NCBI RefSeq assembly: GCF_010686705.1
Contig: NZ_JAAGWY010000001.1
Span: 1,302,001-1,366,000, forward strand
Direction: 5' to 3'
Length of the DNA: 64,000 nucleotides
From: Leifsonia tongyongensis
GTDB lineage: Bacteria; Actinomycetota; Actinomycetes; Actinomycetales; Microbacteriaceae
Both the position numbers and the translations under genes were made by a program. Below the pieces are notes generated by a model. It was given only the letters and a program-made list of their open reading frames with translations. It did not search any database and was not told the origin of the DNA. Below are positions 23,810 to 31,387 of this stretch, piece after piece. How positions within the stretch are numbered: the first letter of the stretch is position 1; each line of letters begins with the position of its first letter.

Positions 23810-26800
23810 ATGACCGGACAGGATTCCTCGCGCATCGTCGAGCAGCGTGTCGAACGGCTGGTGCGGGAGCGGCTGGCTCCGGCTGTCGAGCGGGCCCGCG
23901 CATCCGTCACCGTCGAAGCGTGGGAGGTGCCGGATGAGCCGGTGCCGTTTGCGCAGGCCGTCGGCAATCCGTTCGCTCCGTTTTCGATCGGGCAGGCGTG
24001 GGGGCGGCCCTGGGGGACCGTCTGGTTCCGGGTGACCGGGACGGTCCCGGCCGACTGGGCCGCGTCCGGCGATGTCGAACTGGTCGTCGACCTCGGTTTC
24101 ACCGGAGCGCAGGCCGGCTTCCAGGCCGAAGGTCTCGTCTACGCCAGTGACGGCAGCATCCTCAAAGCGATCGAGCCGCTCAACGGCTACGTTCGCCTGG
24201 CGGCGGCGCCCGGTGAGGACGTCGAGGTGTTCATCGAAGCGGCCGCCAATCCCGATATCGGCCACGGCTTCGTCGAGTTCCGGCCGACGCCGTTCGGCCG
24301 CAAGGCGACCGCACCGGCGGACCCCCTCTACGCTCTGCGACGGATCGAGCTCGTGCAGCGCGACGGCGAGGTCTGGGAGCTCATCCAGGATGCGTGGACC
24401 CTGCAGGGCCTGGCGTCGCAGCTGGCGCCGACCTCACCACGCCGGGCCCAGGTCTTCGCTGCGCTCGAGGCGATGGCGGATGCGGTCGATCCGTTCGACG
24501 TATCGGCCACCGCCTCGCAGGGCCGCGCCGCACTCCGCGCCGCACTAGAGGCCCCCGCGGCTGCGAGCGCCCACCGCGTCTTCGCCGTCGGCCACGCCCA
24601 CATCGATTCGGCGTGGCTGTGGCCGGTGCGCGAGACGATCCGCAAGGTTGCGCGAACGTTCTCGAACGTGCTCGACCTGATGGATCAGGACCCCGACTTC
24701 GTGTTCGCCGCATCGTCGGCGCAGCAGTACGCGTGGATGAAGCGGTTCTACCCCGAGCTCTTCGAACGCATCCGGGTCCGTGTCGCCGAAGGCCGGTTCG
24801 TGCCGGTCGGCGGGATGTGGGTCGAATCCGACACCAACCTGGTCGGCGCCGAGGCGCTCGCGCGTCAGTTCGTCGAGGGCACGCGGTTCTTCGTGGAGGA
24901 GTTCGGGGTGCATCCCCGCGAGGTGTGGCTGCCCGACACGTTCGGGTATACCGCCGCCCTGCCGCAGATCGCGCGCGCCGCGGGGGCCGAGAACTTCCTC
25001 TCGCAGAAGATCTCGTGGAACGAGACGAACCGCTTCCCCCACCACACATTCCTGTGGGAGGGCATCGACGGTTCGCGTATCTTCGCGCACTTCCCGCCGG
25101 TCGACACCTACAACGCGATGCTCTCGGGCGCCGAGCTGGCCCACGCCGAACAGAACTTCGCGGACAAGGGCCGGGCGAACACCTCGCTCGTTCCGTTCGG
25201 GTTCGGCGACGGTGGGGGCGGCCCGACCCGCGAGATGGTCGCGGCCGCGCACCGCACCCGCTCCCTGGAGGGCTCCCCGACCGTGCGGATGGCGTCGCCC
25301 GCCGAATTCTTCGACGTGGCCCGCGCAGAACTCGCGGATCCGTCGGTGTGGGCGGGGGAGCTCTACCTCGAACTCCACCGCGGAACGTACACCTCCCAGG
25401 CCCGGACGAAACGTGGCAACCGGAGAAGCGAGGCCCTGCTCCACGAGGCGGAACTGTGGTGCGCGACGGCGGCCATCCGCCTCGGTCGCCCGTACCCGTA
25501 CGCCGACCTGCGGGATGCATGGCAGACCGTGCTGCTGCAGCAGTTCCACGACATCCTCCCCGGGTCGTCGATCGGCTGGGTGCACGACCAGGCCGTCGAG
25601 AACTACCGGATCGTGGGCGAGAAGCTGGAGCGGCTGATCGGCGAGGCCGTCGGTGCTCTCGCCGAGGCGGGCGGCGTGCCCGGGGCCGGCGACGAATCCG
25701 GTGCGGGCGCGGCCGAGCCGGGTGCGGGCCACGTGCCCCAGGCCGGCGCGGGCATCGTCTTCAACGCGTCCCCGCTCCCCGTCGACGGGGTGCCGGCGTT
25801 CGGCGCAGGTCCCCGCGCGACCGGTGGCCGGGCACGCGTCGAACAGACCAGCGGCGGGCTCGTGCTGGCGAACGATCGCCTTCGCGTAGGCATCGACTCC
25901 GACGGCCTCATCGACTCCCTCGTCGACGTCGCATCCGGTCGCGAGGTCGTGCCGACCGGCGAGCGGGCCAACCTGCTGCAGCTGTTCCGCGACACCCCGC
26001 GCAACTGGGACGCCTGGGACATCGACCTCGACTACCGCCGCACCGGCGAGCCCATCACCGGCGTCGACGCGCTCGAGGTCATGGAGTTCGAGGTCACCGA
26101 GGAGACGGATGAACGGGTCGCCGTGCGCATCACCCGCAGCTTCGGCGCATCCACTGTCACCCAGACGATCGCGCTGTCCGCCCGCTCTGCCGCGCTCGAC
26201 CTGACCACGGACGTCGATTGGCATGAACGGCAGCGGATGCTCAAACTCGCCTTCCCGGTCGACGTGCACACCGCATCCGCCGCATCCGAGATCCAGTTCG
26301 GCCACATCGTGCGGCCGACGCACACCAACACCAGCTGGGATGCCGCCCGTTTCGAGACGTCAGCGCACCGCTGGGTGCACGTGGCGGATGCGGGATTCGG
26401 CATCGCGGTCGCCAACGACTCCACCTACGGTCACGACATCACCAGGCACGAGCGGGCCGGTGGGGGCACGTACTCCGTTGTGCGCCAGACGCTCCTGCGG
26501 GCGCCGCTGTTCCCCGACCCCGAAGCAGACCAGGGGATGCACACGCTGCGGTCATCCCTCGTCGTCGGCGGTGTCGGGGAGGCGATCGAGGAGGGGTACC
26601 GGCTGAACCTGCCGCTGCGCGCGGTCGCGGGACCGGCATCCGCCATCGAGCCGATCGTCTCCAGCGACAACCCGGCCGTCGTCATCGAGACCGTCAAACT
26701 CGCGGAGGACCGCTCGGGGGATGTGGTGGTGCGGCTCTACGAGTCACATGGGGCGCGCGCATCCGCCGGCCTCGTCATCCGCTTCCCGTTCGCTGTCGTC

Positions 26801-26932
26801 GTCGAAACCGACCTGCACGAGCAGGAGGTCGCCCCGTCGGCGGTCGCCGGCGCCACCGCCGGCTCGCCCGCCCGCGTCCCTCTCGAGCTGCGCCCCTTCC
26901 AGCTCGTCACCCTGCGCTTCGCGCGGTCATGA
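23810..26932 (+). CDS. Alpha-mannosidase, GH38
   Basis: A 1040-residue cytoplasmic enzyme. The N-terminal beta region (1-250) is followed by the GH38 catalytic domain: zinc ligands in GHAHIDSAW (His264, Asp266) and the nucleophile Asp376 in WLPDTFGY, then a helical middle domain (HDILPGSSIGWVHD near 580-595) and long C-terminal beta domains. A Gly-Ala-Glu-rich linker (about 620-650) separates them. Such enzymes remove alpha-mannose from imported or recycled mannosides. It is a single-gene unit, close to but not in the glycan operon. A 26-base duplication covers its stop codon. Confidence 0.94.
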   Translation: MTGQDSSRIVEQRVERLVRERLAPAVERARASVTVEAWEVPDEPVPFAQAVGNPFAPFSIGQAWGRPWGTVWFRVTGTVPADWAASGDVELVVDLGFTGAQAGFQAEGLVYASDGSILKAIEPLNGYVRLAAAPGEDVEVFIEAAANPDIGHGFVEFRPTPFGRKATAPADPLYALRRIELVQRDGEVWELIQDAWTLQGLASQLAPTSPRRAQVFAALEAMADAVDPFDVSATASQGRAALRAALEAPAAASAHRVFAVGHAHIDSAWLWPVRETIRKVARTFSNVLDLMDQDPDFVFAASSAQQYAWMKRFYPELFERIRVRVAEGRFVPVGGMWVESDTNLVGAEALARQFVEGTRFFVEEFGVHPREVWLPDTFGYTAALPQIARAAGAENFLSQKISWNETNRFPHHTFLWEGIDGSRIFAHFPPVDTYNAMLSGAELAHAEQNFADKGRANTSLVPFGFGDGGGGPTREMVAAAHRTRSLEGSPTVRMASPAEFFDVARAELADPSVWAGELYLELHRGTYTSQARTKRGNRRSEALLHEAELWCATAAIRLGRPYPYADLRDAWQTVLLQQFHDILPGSSIGWVHDQAVENYRIVGEKLERLIGEAVGALAEAGGVPGAGDESGAGAAEPGAGHVPQAGAGIVFNASPLPVDGVPAFGAGPRATGGRARVEQTSGGLVLANDRLRVGIDSDGLIDSLVDVASGREVVPTGERANLLQLFRDTPRNWDAWDIDLDYRRTGEPITGVDALEVMEFEVTEETDERVAVRITRSFGASTVTQTIALSARSAALDLTTDVDWHERQRMLKLAFPVDVHTASAASEIQFGHIVRPTHTNTSWDAARFETSAHRWVHVADAGFGIAVANDSTYGHDITRHERAGGGTYSVVRQTLLRAPLFPDPEADQGMHTLRSSLVVGGVGEAIEEGYRLNLPLRAVAGPASAIEPIVSSDNPAVVIETVKLAEDRSGDVVVRLYESHGARASAGLVIRFPFAVVVETDLHEQEVAPSAVAGATAGSPARVPLELRPFQLVTLRFARS

Positions 26933-26977
26933 CTCCCACGCGACGCTCGCCCGGTCGTGACTCCCACGCGAGGCTCG
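26924..26977. repeat. 26-base direct duplication across the GH38 stop codon
   Basis: CGGTCATGACTCCCACGCGA... at 26924-26949 recurs at 26952-26977 with two changes, 28 bases apart. The first copy contains the TGA (26930-26932) of the mannosidase gene. Confidence 0.8.
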
Positions 26978-27034
26978 TTGACTTGGCACACGTGGCCGTT
27001 TTGGCACGGCTCAGAGCGGCCACTCCCGACAAGT
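26978..27034. repeat. Solo ACTTGGC-family hairpin
   Basis: Outer arms ACTTG (26981-26985) and CAAGT (27030-27034) and inner arms GTGGCCG (26992-26998) and CGGCCAC (27017-27023) are separated by matched 6-base spacers around an 18-base loop containing TTTTGGCACGG. The plan and loop resemble the ACTTGGC units of the 60 kb array. It sits between convergent genes and may act as terminator. Confidence 0.65.
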
Positions 27035-27044
27035 GAGCGATCCT

Positions 27045-27110
27045 CGGGCGGGAGGCGAGCGTCAGCCGGGCGGGAGGCGAGCGAGAACCGGGCTAGAGCG
27101 AGCGAGAGCC
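27045..27110. repeat. Decayed 22-base tandem repeat
   Basis: CGGGCGGGAGGCGAGCG occurs at 27045-27061 and 27067-27083, with a further altered copy near 27089 and a stub near 27110. It fills the space up to the stop codon of the minus-strand brkB-like gene. Confidence 0.7.
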
Positions 27111-27117
27111 GGGCGCG

Positions 27118-28227
27118 TCAGGACTTGCGGGCGCGGGCGAAGCGCCTGCGCACCTCGCGAGACGCGAGCAGGTCGGCCGCCACCGCATCCTGCGCCTTCA
27201 CGATCGCCGCACTCGATTTGAGCGGAAGCCGCACCCCCTCATCCGCTTCGATTCCCGCCGTCAGTTCGCGGGCGCGCTCGACTTCGACGTCCAGTTCCGC
27301 GCCGAGCAGCAGGGCCACGTTCGCGATCCACATCCAGAGCAGGAAGATGATGATCCCCGCGAGCGAACCGTACGTGCGGTTGTAGTTGCCGAAGTTCGCG
27401 ACGTAGAGGCCGAACAGCGCCGACGCCACACCGAGGACGATGATGGCCGCGGTCGACCCGAACGTGAGCATCCGGAATCGCGGCAGCCGCACATTGGGGG
27501 TCGCGTAGTAGAGCAGCGCGGTCAGCACCATCACCGCGACGATCAGCACAGGCCATTTGAGGACCGACCAGACGACCTGGACCGTGTCTCCCAGACCGAG
27601 GGCGTCGCCGATGGCTGTCGCGATGGGTCCGGAGATCACGAGCAGAACCGCCATGAGCGACACCAGCAGGAGTGTCGCGATCGTGACGCCCAGCTGCACC
27701 GGACGCAGCTTCCAGATCGTGCGGCCCTCCTGGACGCCGTAGATGTGGTTGACCGCCCGCCCGAACGCGCCGACGTAGCCGGATGCCGACCAGATCGCGC
27801 CGACGATCCCGATGACGAGGGCCAGCCCGGTGGCGGGGGAGGAGGCCAGCTGTTCGATCGGCCTTTTCACGGTGTCGAGTGCGGCGCCGGGCGCGAGCTG
27901 TGCGACGATCGCGAAGAGGGCGTCGATCCCCTTCTGGCTCTGCCCGACCAGGCCGAGGATCGAGACGAGCGCGAGCAGCGCCGGGAAGAGCGAGAGCACG
28001 GCGAAGTAGGTGAGCCCGGCGGCCAGGTCGGTGCACTGGTGCCGGCCGAAGCTCCGTAAGGTACGGCGCAGGATGAAGGCCAACGGCAGTTCGTTCCAGG
28101 GCACCGGATGCGCGTTCCCGGCCTCGGATCCGGATGCTGCGCCGGTGCCGCGCGAGCTGCCACGGTCGCGCACGGAGCCGGCGTCGCGCACGGTTTCAGC
28201 GGCACGCACGGTTTCAGCGGCGCGCAC
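27118..28227 (-). CDS. YihY/BrkB-family inner membrane protein
   Basis: A 369-residue protein. After a 45-residue arm with VRAAET repeats, the family fold begins with LTYFAVLSLFPALLALVSILG (about 72-92) and continues with six membrane segments; the signature GSLAGIIIFLLWMWIAN lies near 300-316. The family was once called RNase BN, but that activity was shown to belong elsewhere, so the role is unknown (transport or envelope function is suggested). The start is uncertain: GTG 28227 overlaps the preceding gene, and several later GTGs exist in the repeat. Confidence 0.88.
   Translation of the reverse strand: MRAAETVRAAETVRDAGSVRDRGSSRGTGAASGSEAGNAHPVPWNELPLAFILRRTLRSFGRHQCTDLAAGLTYFAVLSLFPALLALVSILGLVGQSQKGIDALFAIVAQLAPGAALDTVKRPIEQLASSPATGLALVIGIVGAIWSASGYVGAFGRAVNHIYGVQEGRTIWKLRPVQLGVTIATLLLVSLMAVLLVISGPIATAIGDALGLGDTVQVVWSVLKWPVLIVAVMVLTALLYYATPNVRLPRFRMLTFGSTAAIIVLGVASALFGLYVANFGNYNRTYGSLAGIIIFLLWMWIANVALLLGAELDVEVERARELTAGIEADEGVRLPLKSSAAIVKAQDAVAADLLASREVRRRFARARKS
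28192..28227 (-). repeat. 18-base tandem repeat at the brkB-like 5' end
   Basis: Two copies of GTGCGYGCCGCTGAAACC on the minus strand (28227-28210 and 28209-28192) encode the peptide repeat VRAAET and provide two alternative GTG starts in the same frame. Confidence 0.8.
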
Positions 28228-28489
28228 GGGCCCGTCCGCGCCGGAAGGTCAGGACGGCGCCGGTCGCCGCGGCCACGGCGGCGAGGAAGAGTGACGCGAA
28301 CAGCACCGGATGCGAGCGGATCTGCACAGCCGGGTTGAACGTGGCGAAGAGGTCGTCGAGGGTCGCCGCGAGTTCGTCCCGTGTCTGGTCGATGTCGAGC
28401 TGGAGACTGTGCACCCCGGCGTCAGGCGGAAGCGGCGGTCGCGAAATGCTCGGCACGGCCGGAACGGCAGGCGGGTTGTCCTGGGTCAC
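28214..28489 (-). CDS. DUF3618-type small membrane protein
   Basis: A 91-residue protein starting at a GTG that overlaps the preceding stop codon by four bases. It has a Pro-rich start, the DUF3618 hallmark LQLDIDQTRDELAATLDDL (about 38-56), and one membrane helix near 68-84 with an Arg-rich tail. In actinobacteria it is regularly paired with a holin-X protein, as here. Function unknown; likely envelope-associated. Confidence 0.83.
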   Translation of the reverse strand: MTQDNPPAVPAVPSISRPPLPPDAGVHSLQLDIDQTRDELAATLDDLFATFNPAVQIRSHPVLFASLFLAAVAAATGAVLTFRRGRARARR

Positions 28490-28914
28490 GGGCGGTCCCC
28501 TTTCAGCGCCCGCACGTCTTCGCGGAGGCTCTCCACCGTCTCTTCCGGGATGATCGGGGGAACCTTCTTGAGGCTGACCACTCCGATGAGGATGGCGATG
28601 CCGGCTATGAGCAGCAGGATCCCCGCGACGATGAGGGCGGCGAGCCACGCGGGGACGATCAGGGCGAAGGCGAGGACGGCTGTCGTGACCAGCGCCGCCA
28701 GGGCGAAGAAGACGAAGACGAGGGCGGCCACGAGGAGTCCGACCCCGACGCCCGCCTCCTTCGCCTTCGCGGTCATCTCCGCCTTGAACAGCGCGAACTC
28801 TGCGGCGATCAGCCGTCGGATCTCGGCGACCAGGTCGCGGACCAGCACCGACAGAGGGCGGAGGCCCGTGGTGGTGCGGCGGCGTTCGCGGGGCAGCGGT
28901 GGCTTGTCGCTCAT
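28486..28914 (-). CDS. Holin-X (phage-holin-like superfamily III) membrane protein
   Basis: A 142-residue protein with an amphipathic N-terminal helix (LVRDLVAEIRRLIAAEFALFKAEM, described here in parts: LVRDLVAEIRRL then AEFALFKAEM) and two long membrane segments (about 55-80 and 85-112). This is the layout of actinobacterial holin-X proteins, which are chromosomal and not phage lysis proteins. It forms a translationally coupled unit with the DUF3618 gene, probably with the brkB-like gene as third member. Confidence 0.83.
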   Translation of the reverse strand: MSDKPPLPRERRRTTTGLRPLSVLVRDLVAEIRRLIAAEFALFKAEMTAKAKEAGVGVGLLVAALVFVFFALAALVTTAVLAFALIVPAWLAALIVAGILLLIAGIAILIGVVSLKKVPPIIPEETVESLREDVRALKGDRP

Positions 28915-28986
28915 CGGTCTCCGTTCGTCGTCCTGCCGCGAACCTACGCCACTCCGCCGGTTTCGACTACCCCCGGCGGGTGCCTG

Positions 28987-29472
28987 CTAACCCTGTGCTG
29001 CGACCAGTTCGGCGAGCCTGTCCATCGAGTCCCGCACGCCGCGCTCCATCCCGGACTCGATCATGGCGTCGCGTGTTTCGATGGAGGGGAAGACGGAGTG
29101 GGTGTGCAGACGGGTACGACCGCCGAGGTCTTCGTAGGTCGCGGTCTCGAGGGACACCTGCCCGGGCGCGCCCTCCCATTCGAAGGTCTGGATGACACGG
29201 GTTGCCGGCTCCACCGAATGGAACACGCCTCGGAACGCGAACTCGTCGCCGTCGGGGTTGCGGTGGATGTAGCGATACCGGCCGCCGTTGCGCACGTCGT
29301 ATTCGTCGATGATCATCTCCATCTCGCGCGGACCGAGCCATTGTGCGACGAGTGCGGGGTCGGTGGATGCGCGGAAGACCTGGTCGGGCGTCGCGTCGAA
29401 TTCGCGCACGAGGTCGACGAAGGGCGTCCCGGGCTCTGCGGTGATGGTGGTGGGGTTCTGCGTGGTGCTCAT
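28987..29472 (-). CDS. SRPBCC/AHSA1-domain protein
   Basis: A 161-residue START-like protein with the AHSA1/Activator-of-Hsp90 pattern: REFDATPDQVFRASTDP near 23-39, WLGPREMEM near 45-53, GGRYRYIHRNPDG near 63-75 and GMERGVRDSMDRL near 141-153. The ATG overlaps the ArsR stop codon by four bases. ArsR-SRPBCC pairs are common in actinobacteria; the SRPBCC partner probably binds a hydrophobic ligand or works alongside the regulator. Confidence 0.88.
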   Translation of the reverse strand: MSTTQNPTTITAEPGTPFVDLVREFDATPDQVFRASTDPALVAQWLGPREMEMIIDEYDVRNGGRYRYIHRNPDGDEFAFRGVFHSVEPATRVIQTFEWEGAPGQVSLETATYEDLGGRTRLHTHSVFPSIETRDAMIESGMERGVRDSMDRLAELVAAQG

Positions 29473-29843
29473 TTCTCCTTCTCCTTCTTCTTCTCGGTGA
29501 GGTCGGCCTCTTTCAGGTCGGCGAGCACGCCGTCGAGTGCGCGGAAGCGGCGCTCGGCGACGAGCCGGTAGGTGTCGATCCAGGCGGTCAGTGCTTCGAG
29601 GGCGGCCGGATCGAGGTGGCACGGACGGCGCTGACCGTCGCGTGTTCGGGTGATCAGTCCTGCGGTCTCGAGCACCTGGATGTGCCGCGAGATCGCCTGC
29701 TTGGTGATCGCGAAGGGCTCGGCGAGCTCGTTGACCGTCGCCTCACCTCGGGAGAGGCGGGCGATGATCGCACGACGCACCGGGTCGGCCAGGGCGAGGA
29801 ACGCCCGGTCGAGGTGGTCGTCGGCAGCCGCATCCGTGATCAT
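29469..29843 (-). CDS. ArsR-family winged-helix regulator
   Basis: A 124-residue regulator with the ArsR/SdpR fold: LADPVRRAIIARLSRGEATVNELAEP followed by the recognition segment ITKQAISRHIQVLETAGLI (named in parts). No metal-binding Cys box is present, so it is not an arsenic sensor. A Lys-Glu-rich tail ends the protein. It is translationally coupled to the SRPBCC gene, and an AT-rich inverted repeat sits 34 bases upstream, a good candidate autoregulatory operator. Confidence 0.88.
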   Translation of the reverse strand: MITDAAADDHLDRAFLALADPVRRAIIARLSRGEATVNELAEPFAITKQAISRHIQVLETAGLITRTRDGQRRPCHLDPAALEALTAWIDTYRLVAERRFRALDGVLADLKEADLTEKKKEKEK

Positions 29844-29877
29844 TGACCTGTCCGTATCGTCGATGTCGATTTATAAT

Positions 29878-29907
29878 CAACACATTTCTTTATCAACTAA
29901 TGTGTTG
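29878..29907. promoter_or_regulatory. AT-rich inverted repeat upstream of arsR
   Basis: CAACACATT (29878-29886) and its perfect complement AATGTGTTG (29899-29907) flank a 12-base AT-rich spacer that also carries a second ATCAAC motif. The base composition stands out in this GC-rich genome. Position and symmetry suit an ArsR-type operator. Confidence 0.65.
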
Positions 29908-30042
29908 ACTATCACGTTACGACTGCCGCCGGCGAGTGTCAACACCCGAACCGCGCCTGCTTTGCTCACAGCCCCGCCTTTGACACACTTGACCCAGCGG
30001 CGAAAGCCGGCGGAACGGCGGAATGCCAGGGAGAGGCCCCTC

Positions 30043-30555
30043 ATGAGCGCGAACAACGGCGAACAGCGCGGCGGAATCATCGTCGCCGTGGTCCCGGGCC
30101 AGCCGACAACGGTGATCGAACACGCCGCAGCCCTGGCCGACGACCTCGACGTCCACCTCGTCTGCGCCAACGTCGACGTCAACCGCTATCTGGTCTCCAG
30201 CTACGTCGACGGCAGCGTCGTCGCCCTCCCGTACGACCCGGACCTCCCCGAAGTGGAGAAAGCCACCTTCGATGCGGAGCTCGCCGCGAACATCCGGGCG
30301 GTCCTCGAACCGAAGGGTGTGCGCTACTCGCTCGAGCAGCTCGCCGGCGACCCCGCCTGGGCGCTGACGCGTCTCGCCGACCAGATCGACGCCCGCTACA
30401 TCGTGGTCGGAACGCGCGAAGCCGGATTCCGGGGGAGCCTTCGCGAATTCTTCAACGGCTCCGTCGCCGTGCATCTCGCCCACCGCCAGCACCGCCCCGT
30501 CATCGTCGTGCCTCTCGCGCCGCTGACGAAGGGCGAGAAGCTGCCGTGGGAGTGA
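30043..30555 (+). CDS. Universal stress protein family member
   Basis: A 170-residue single UspA domain. The ATG at 30043 follows a CAGGGAGAGG site. The fold is recognisable from GGIIVAVVPGQ at the N-terminus and the C-terminal segment YIVVGTREAGFRGSLREFF followed by NGSVAVHLAHRQHRPVIVVP, which resembles the nucleotide-binding G-x2-G-x9-GS pattern. It probably heads an operon with the two crcB genes that follow eight bases later. Role in stress tolerance is general for the family; the fluoride link is contextual. Confidence 0.88.
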   Translation: MSANNGEQRGGIIVAVVPGQPTTVIEHAAALADDLDVHLVCANVDVNRYLVSSYVDGSVVALPYDPDLPEVEKATFDAELAANIRAVLEPKGVRYSLEQLAGDPAWALTRLADQIDARYIVVGTREAGFRGSLREFFNGSVAVHLAHRQHRPVIVVPLAPLTKGEKLPWE

Positions 30556-30562
30556 CCACGGC

Positions 30563-31006
30563 GTGCCCATCCATCTCCACTGGCGCTACATCGGACTGGT
30601 CTTCATCGGCGGGGCGCTCGGAACGACCGCACGCTACCTGATCTCGGCCGTCATCCCGCCGTGGCTCGGCCTGCCGCTCGGCACCTTCCTGATCAACGTC
30701 TCCGGCGCGTTCGTGCTGGGTGTGCTGCTCGAAGCGCTCGCGCTGCGCGGACCCGACGAGGGCATCCGTCGCAACCTGCGCCTCTTCATCGGCACCGGCA
30801 TCCTGGGCGGCTTCACGACCTACAGCGCGTTCGCCGTCGACACCGATGGGTTGCTGACGTCGAACAATCTGGCCGGCAGTCTCAGCTATGCCGTCGCGAC
30901 CATCCTGGTCGGTGCGCTCGCCTCGCTTGCCGGGATCGCGCTGGCGGCGTGGCACCACGGGTCGGTCGGTCCCGGGCGCTCCTCGGTGATCGGCGGTGAC
31001 GAGTGA
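30563..31006 (+). CDS. crcB: Fluoride channel subunit CrcB (first copy)
   Basis: A 147-residue four-helix membrane protein from a GTG at 30563. Fluc/CrcB signatures are present: GGALGTTARY (about 17-26), GTFLINVSGAF (about 40-50) and GTGILGGFTTYSAF (about 77-90), which line the fluoride pathway and the central sodium site. It overlaps the second crcB by four bases. In Gram-positive bacteria paired crcB genes often encode a heterodimeric channel. Confidence 0.93.
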   Translation: MPIHLHWRYIGLVFIGGALGTTARYLISAVIPPWLGLPLGTFLINVSGAFVLGVLLEALALRGPDEGIRRNLRLFIGTGILGGFTTYSAFAVDTDGLLTSNNLAGSLSYAVATILVGALASLAGIALAAWHHGSVGPGRSSVIGGDE

Positions 31007-31380
31007 CGCCGCTCCTCGTGGTCGCCGTCGCCGTTGCGGGTGGCCTCGGGGCTGTCGCTCGCCTCGTCTTCGACGGCTTCCTGCGCAGTCGCATCGCGAT
31101 CGCGTTCCCGATCGGGACCACCATCATCAACGTGACCGGCTCGTTCCTGCTCGGGCTCGTCACGGCGCTCGCCCTCGCGCACGGGCTGCCAACGGAGTGG
31201 CGCGTGGTTCTCGGCACGGGATTCCTCGGCGGTTACACGACATTCAGCACGGCCAGCTACGAGACGGTGCGTCTCGCGCAGCAGCGCCGGTACCGTGCGG
31301 CGCTCGTCAACGGGTTCGGGATGCTCGTCCTCGCCCTCCTCGCGGCCGGCCTCGGCCTGTGGCTCGGTTCCTTGTTCTGA
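31003..31380 (+). CDS. crcB: Fluoride channel subunit CrcB (second copy)
   Basis: A 125-residue paralogue of the preceding protein, with GGLGAVARLV, GTTIINVTGSFLLG and GTGFLGGYTTFSTAS in the same order. The GTG start overlaps the first copy's stop. It is shorter at both ends. Fluoride export by a heterodimer with the first copy is the likely function. No fluoride riboswitch was recognised upstream. Confidence 0.93.
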   Translation: MTPLLVVAVAVAGGLGAVARLVFDGFLRSRIAIAFPIGTTIINVTGSFLLGLVTALALAHGLPTEWRVVLGTGFLGGYTTFSTASYETVRLAQQRRYRAALVNGFGMLVLALLAAGLGLWLGSLF

Positions 31381-31387
31381 GAGCGGC

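Noticed and set aside
24545-26323. 592-codon minus-strand frame opposite the alpha-mannosidase
   Set aside because: Same shadow effect; the plus strand has intact GH38 catalytic motifs and no start signals support the opposite frame.
27118-28227. Ribonuclease BN
   Set aside because: The BrkB/YihY family was once given this name, but the activity belongs to an unrelated enzyme; I keep it as a membrane protein of unknown role.
28486-28914. Prophage lysis gene (holin)
   Set aside because: The holin-X name is historical; no phage structural, lysis or integration genes are adjacent, and the DUF3618 neighbour is a normal chromosomal partner.
29908-30042. Fluoride riboswitch upstream of the crcB operon
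   Set aside because: I found none of the conserved fluoride aptamer segments before the stress-protein gene or between genes.
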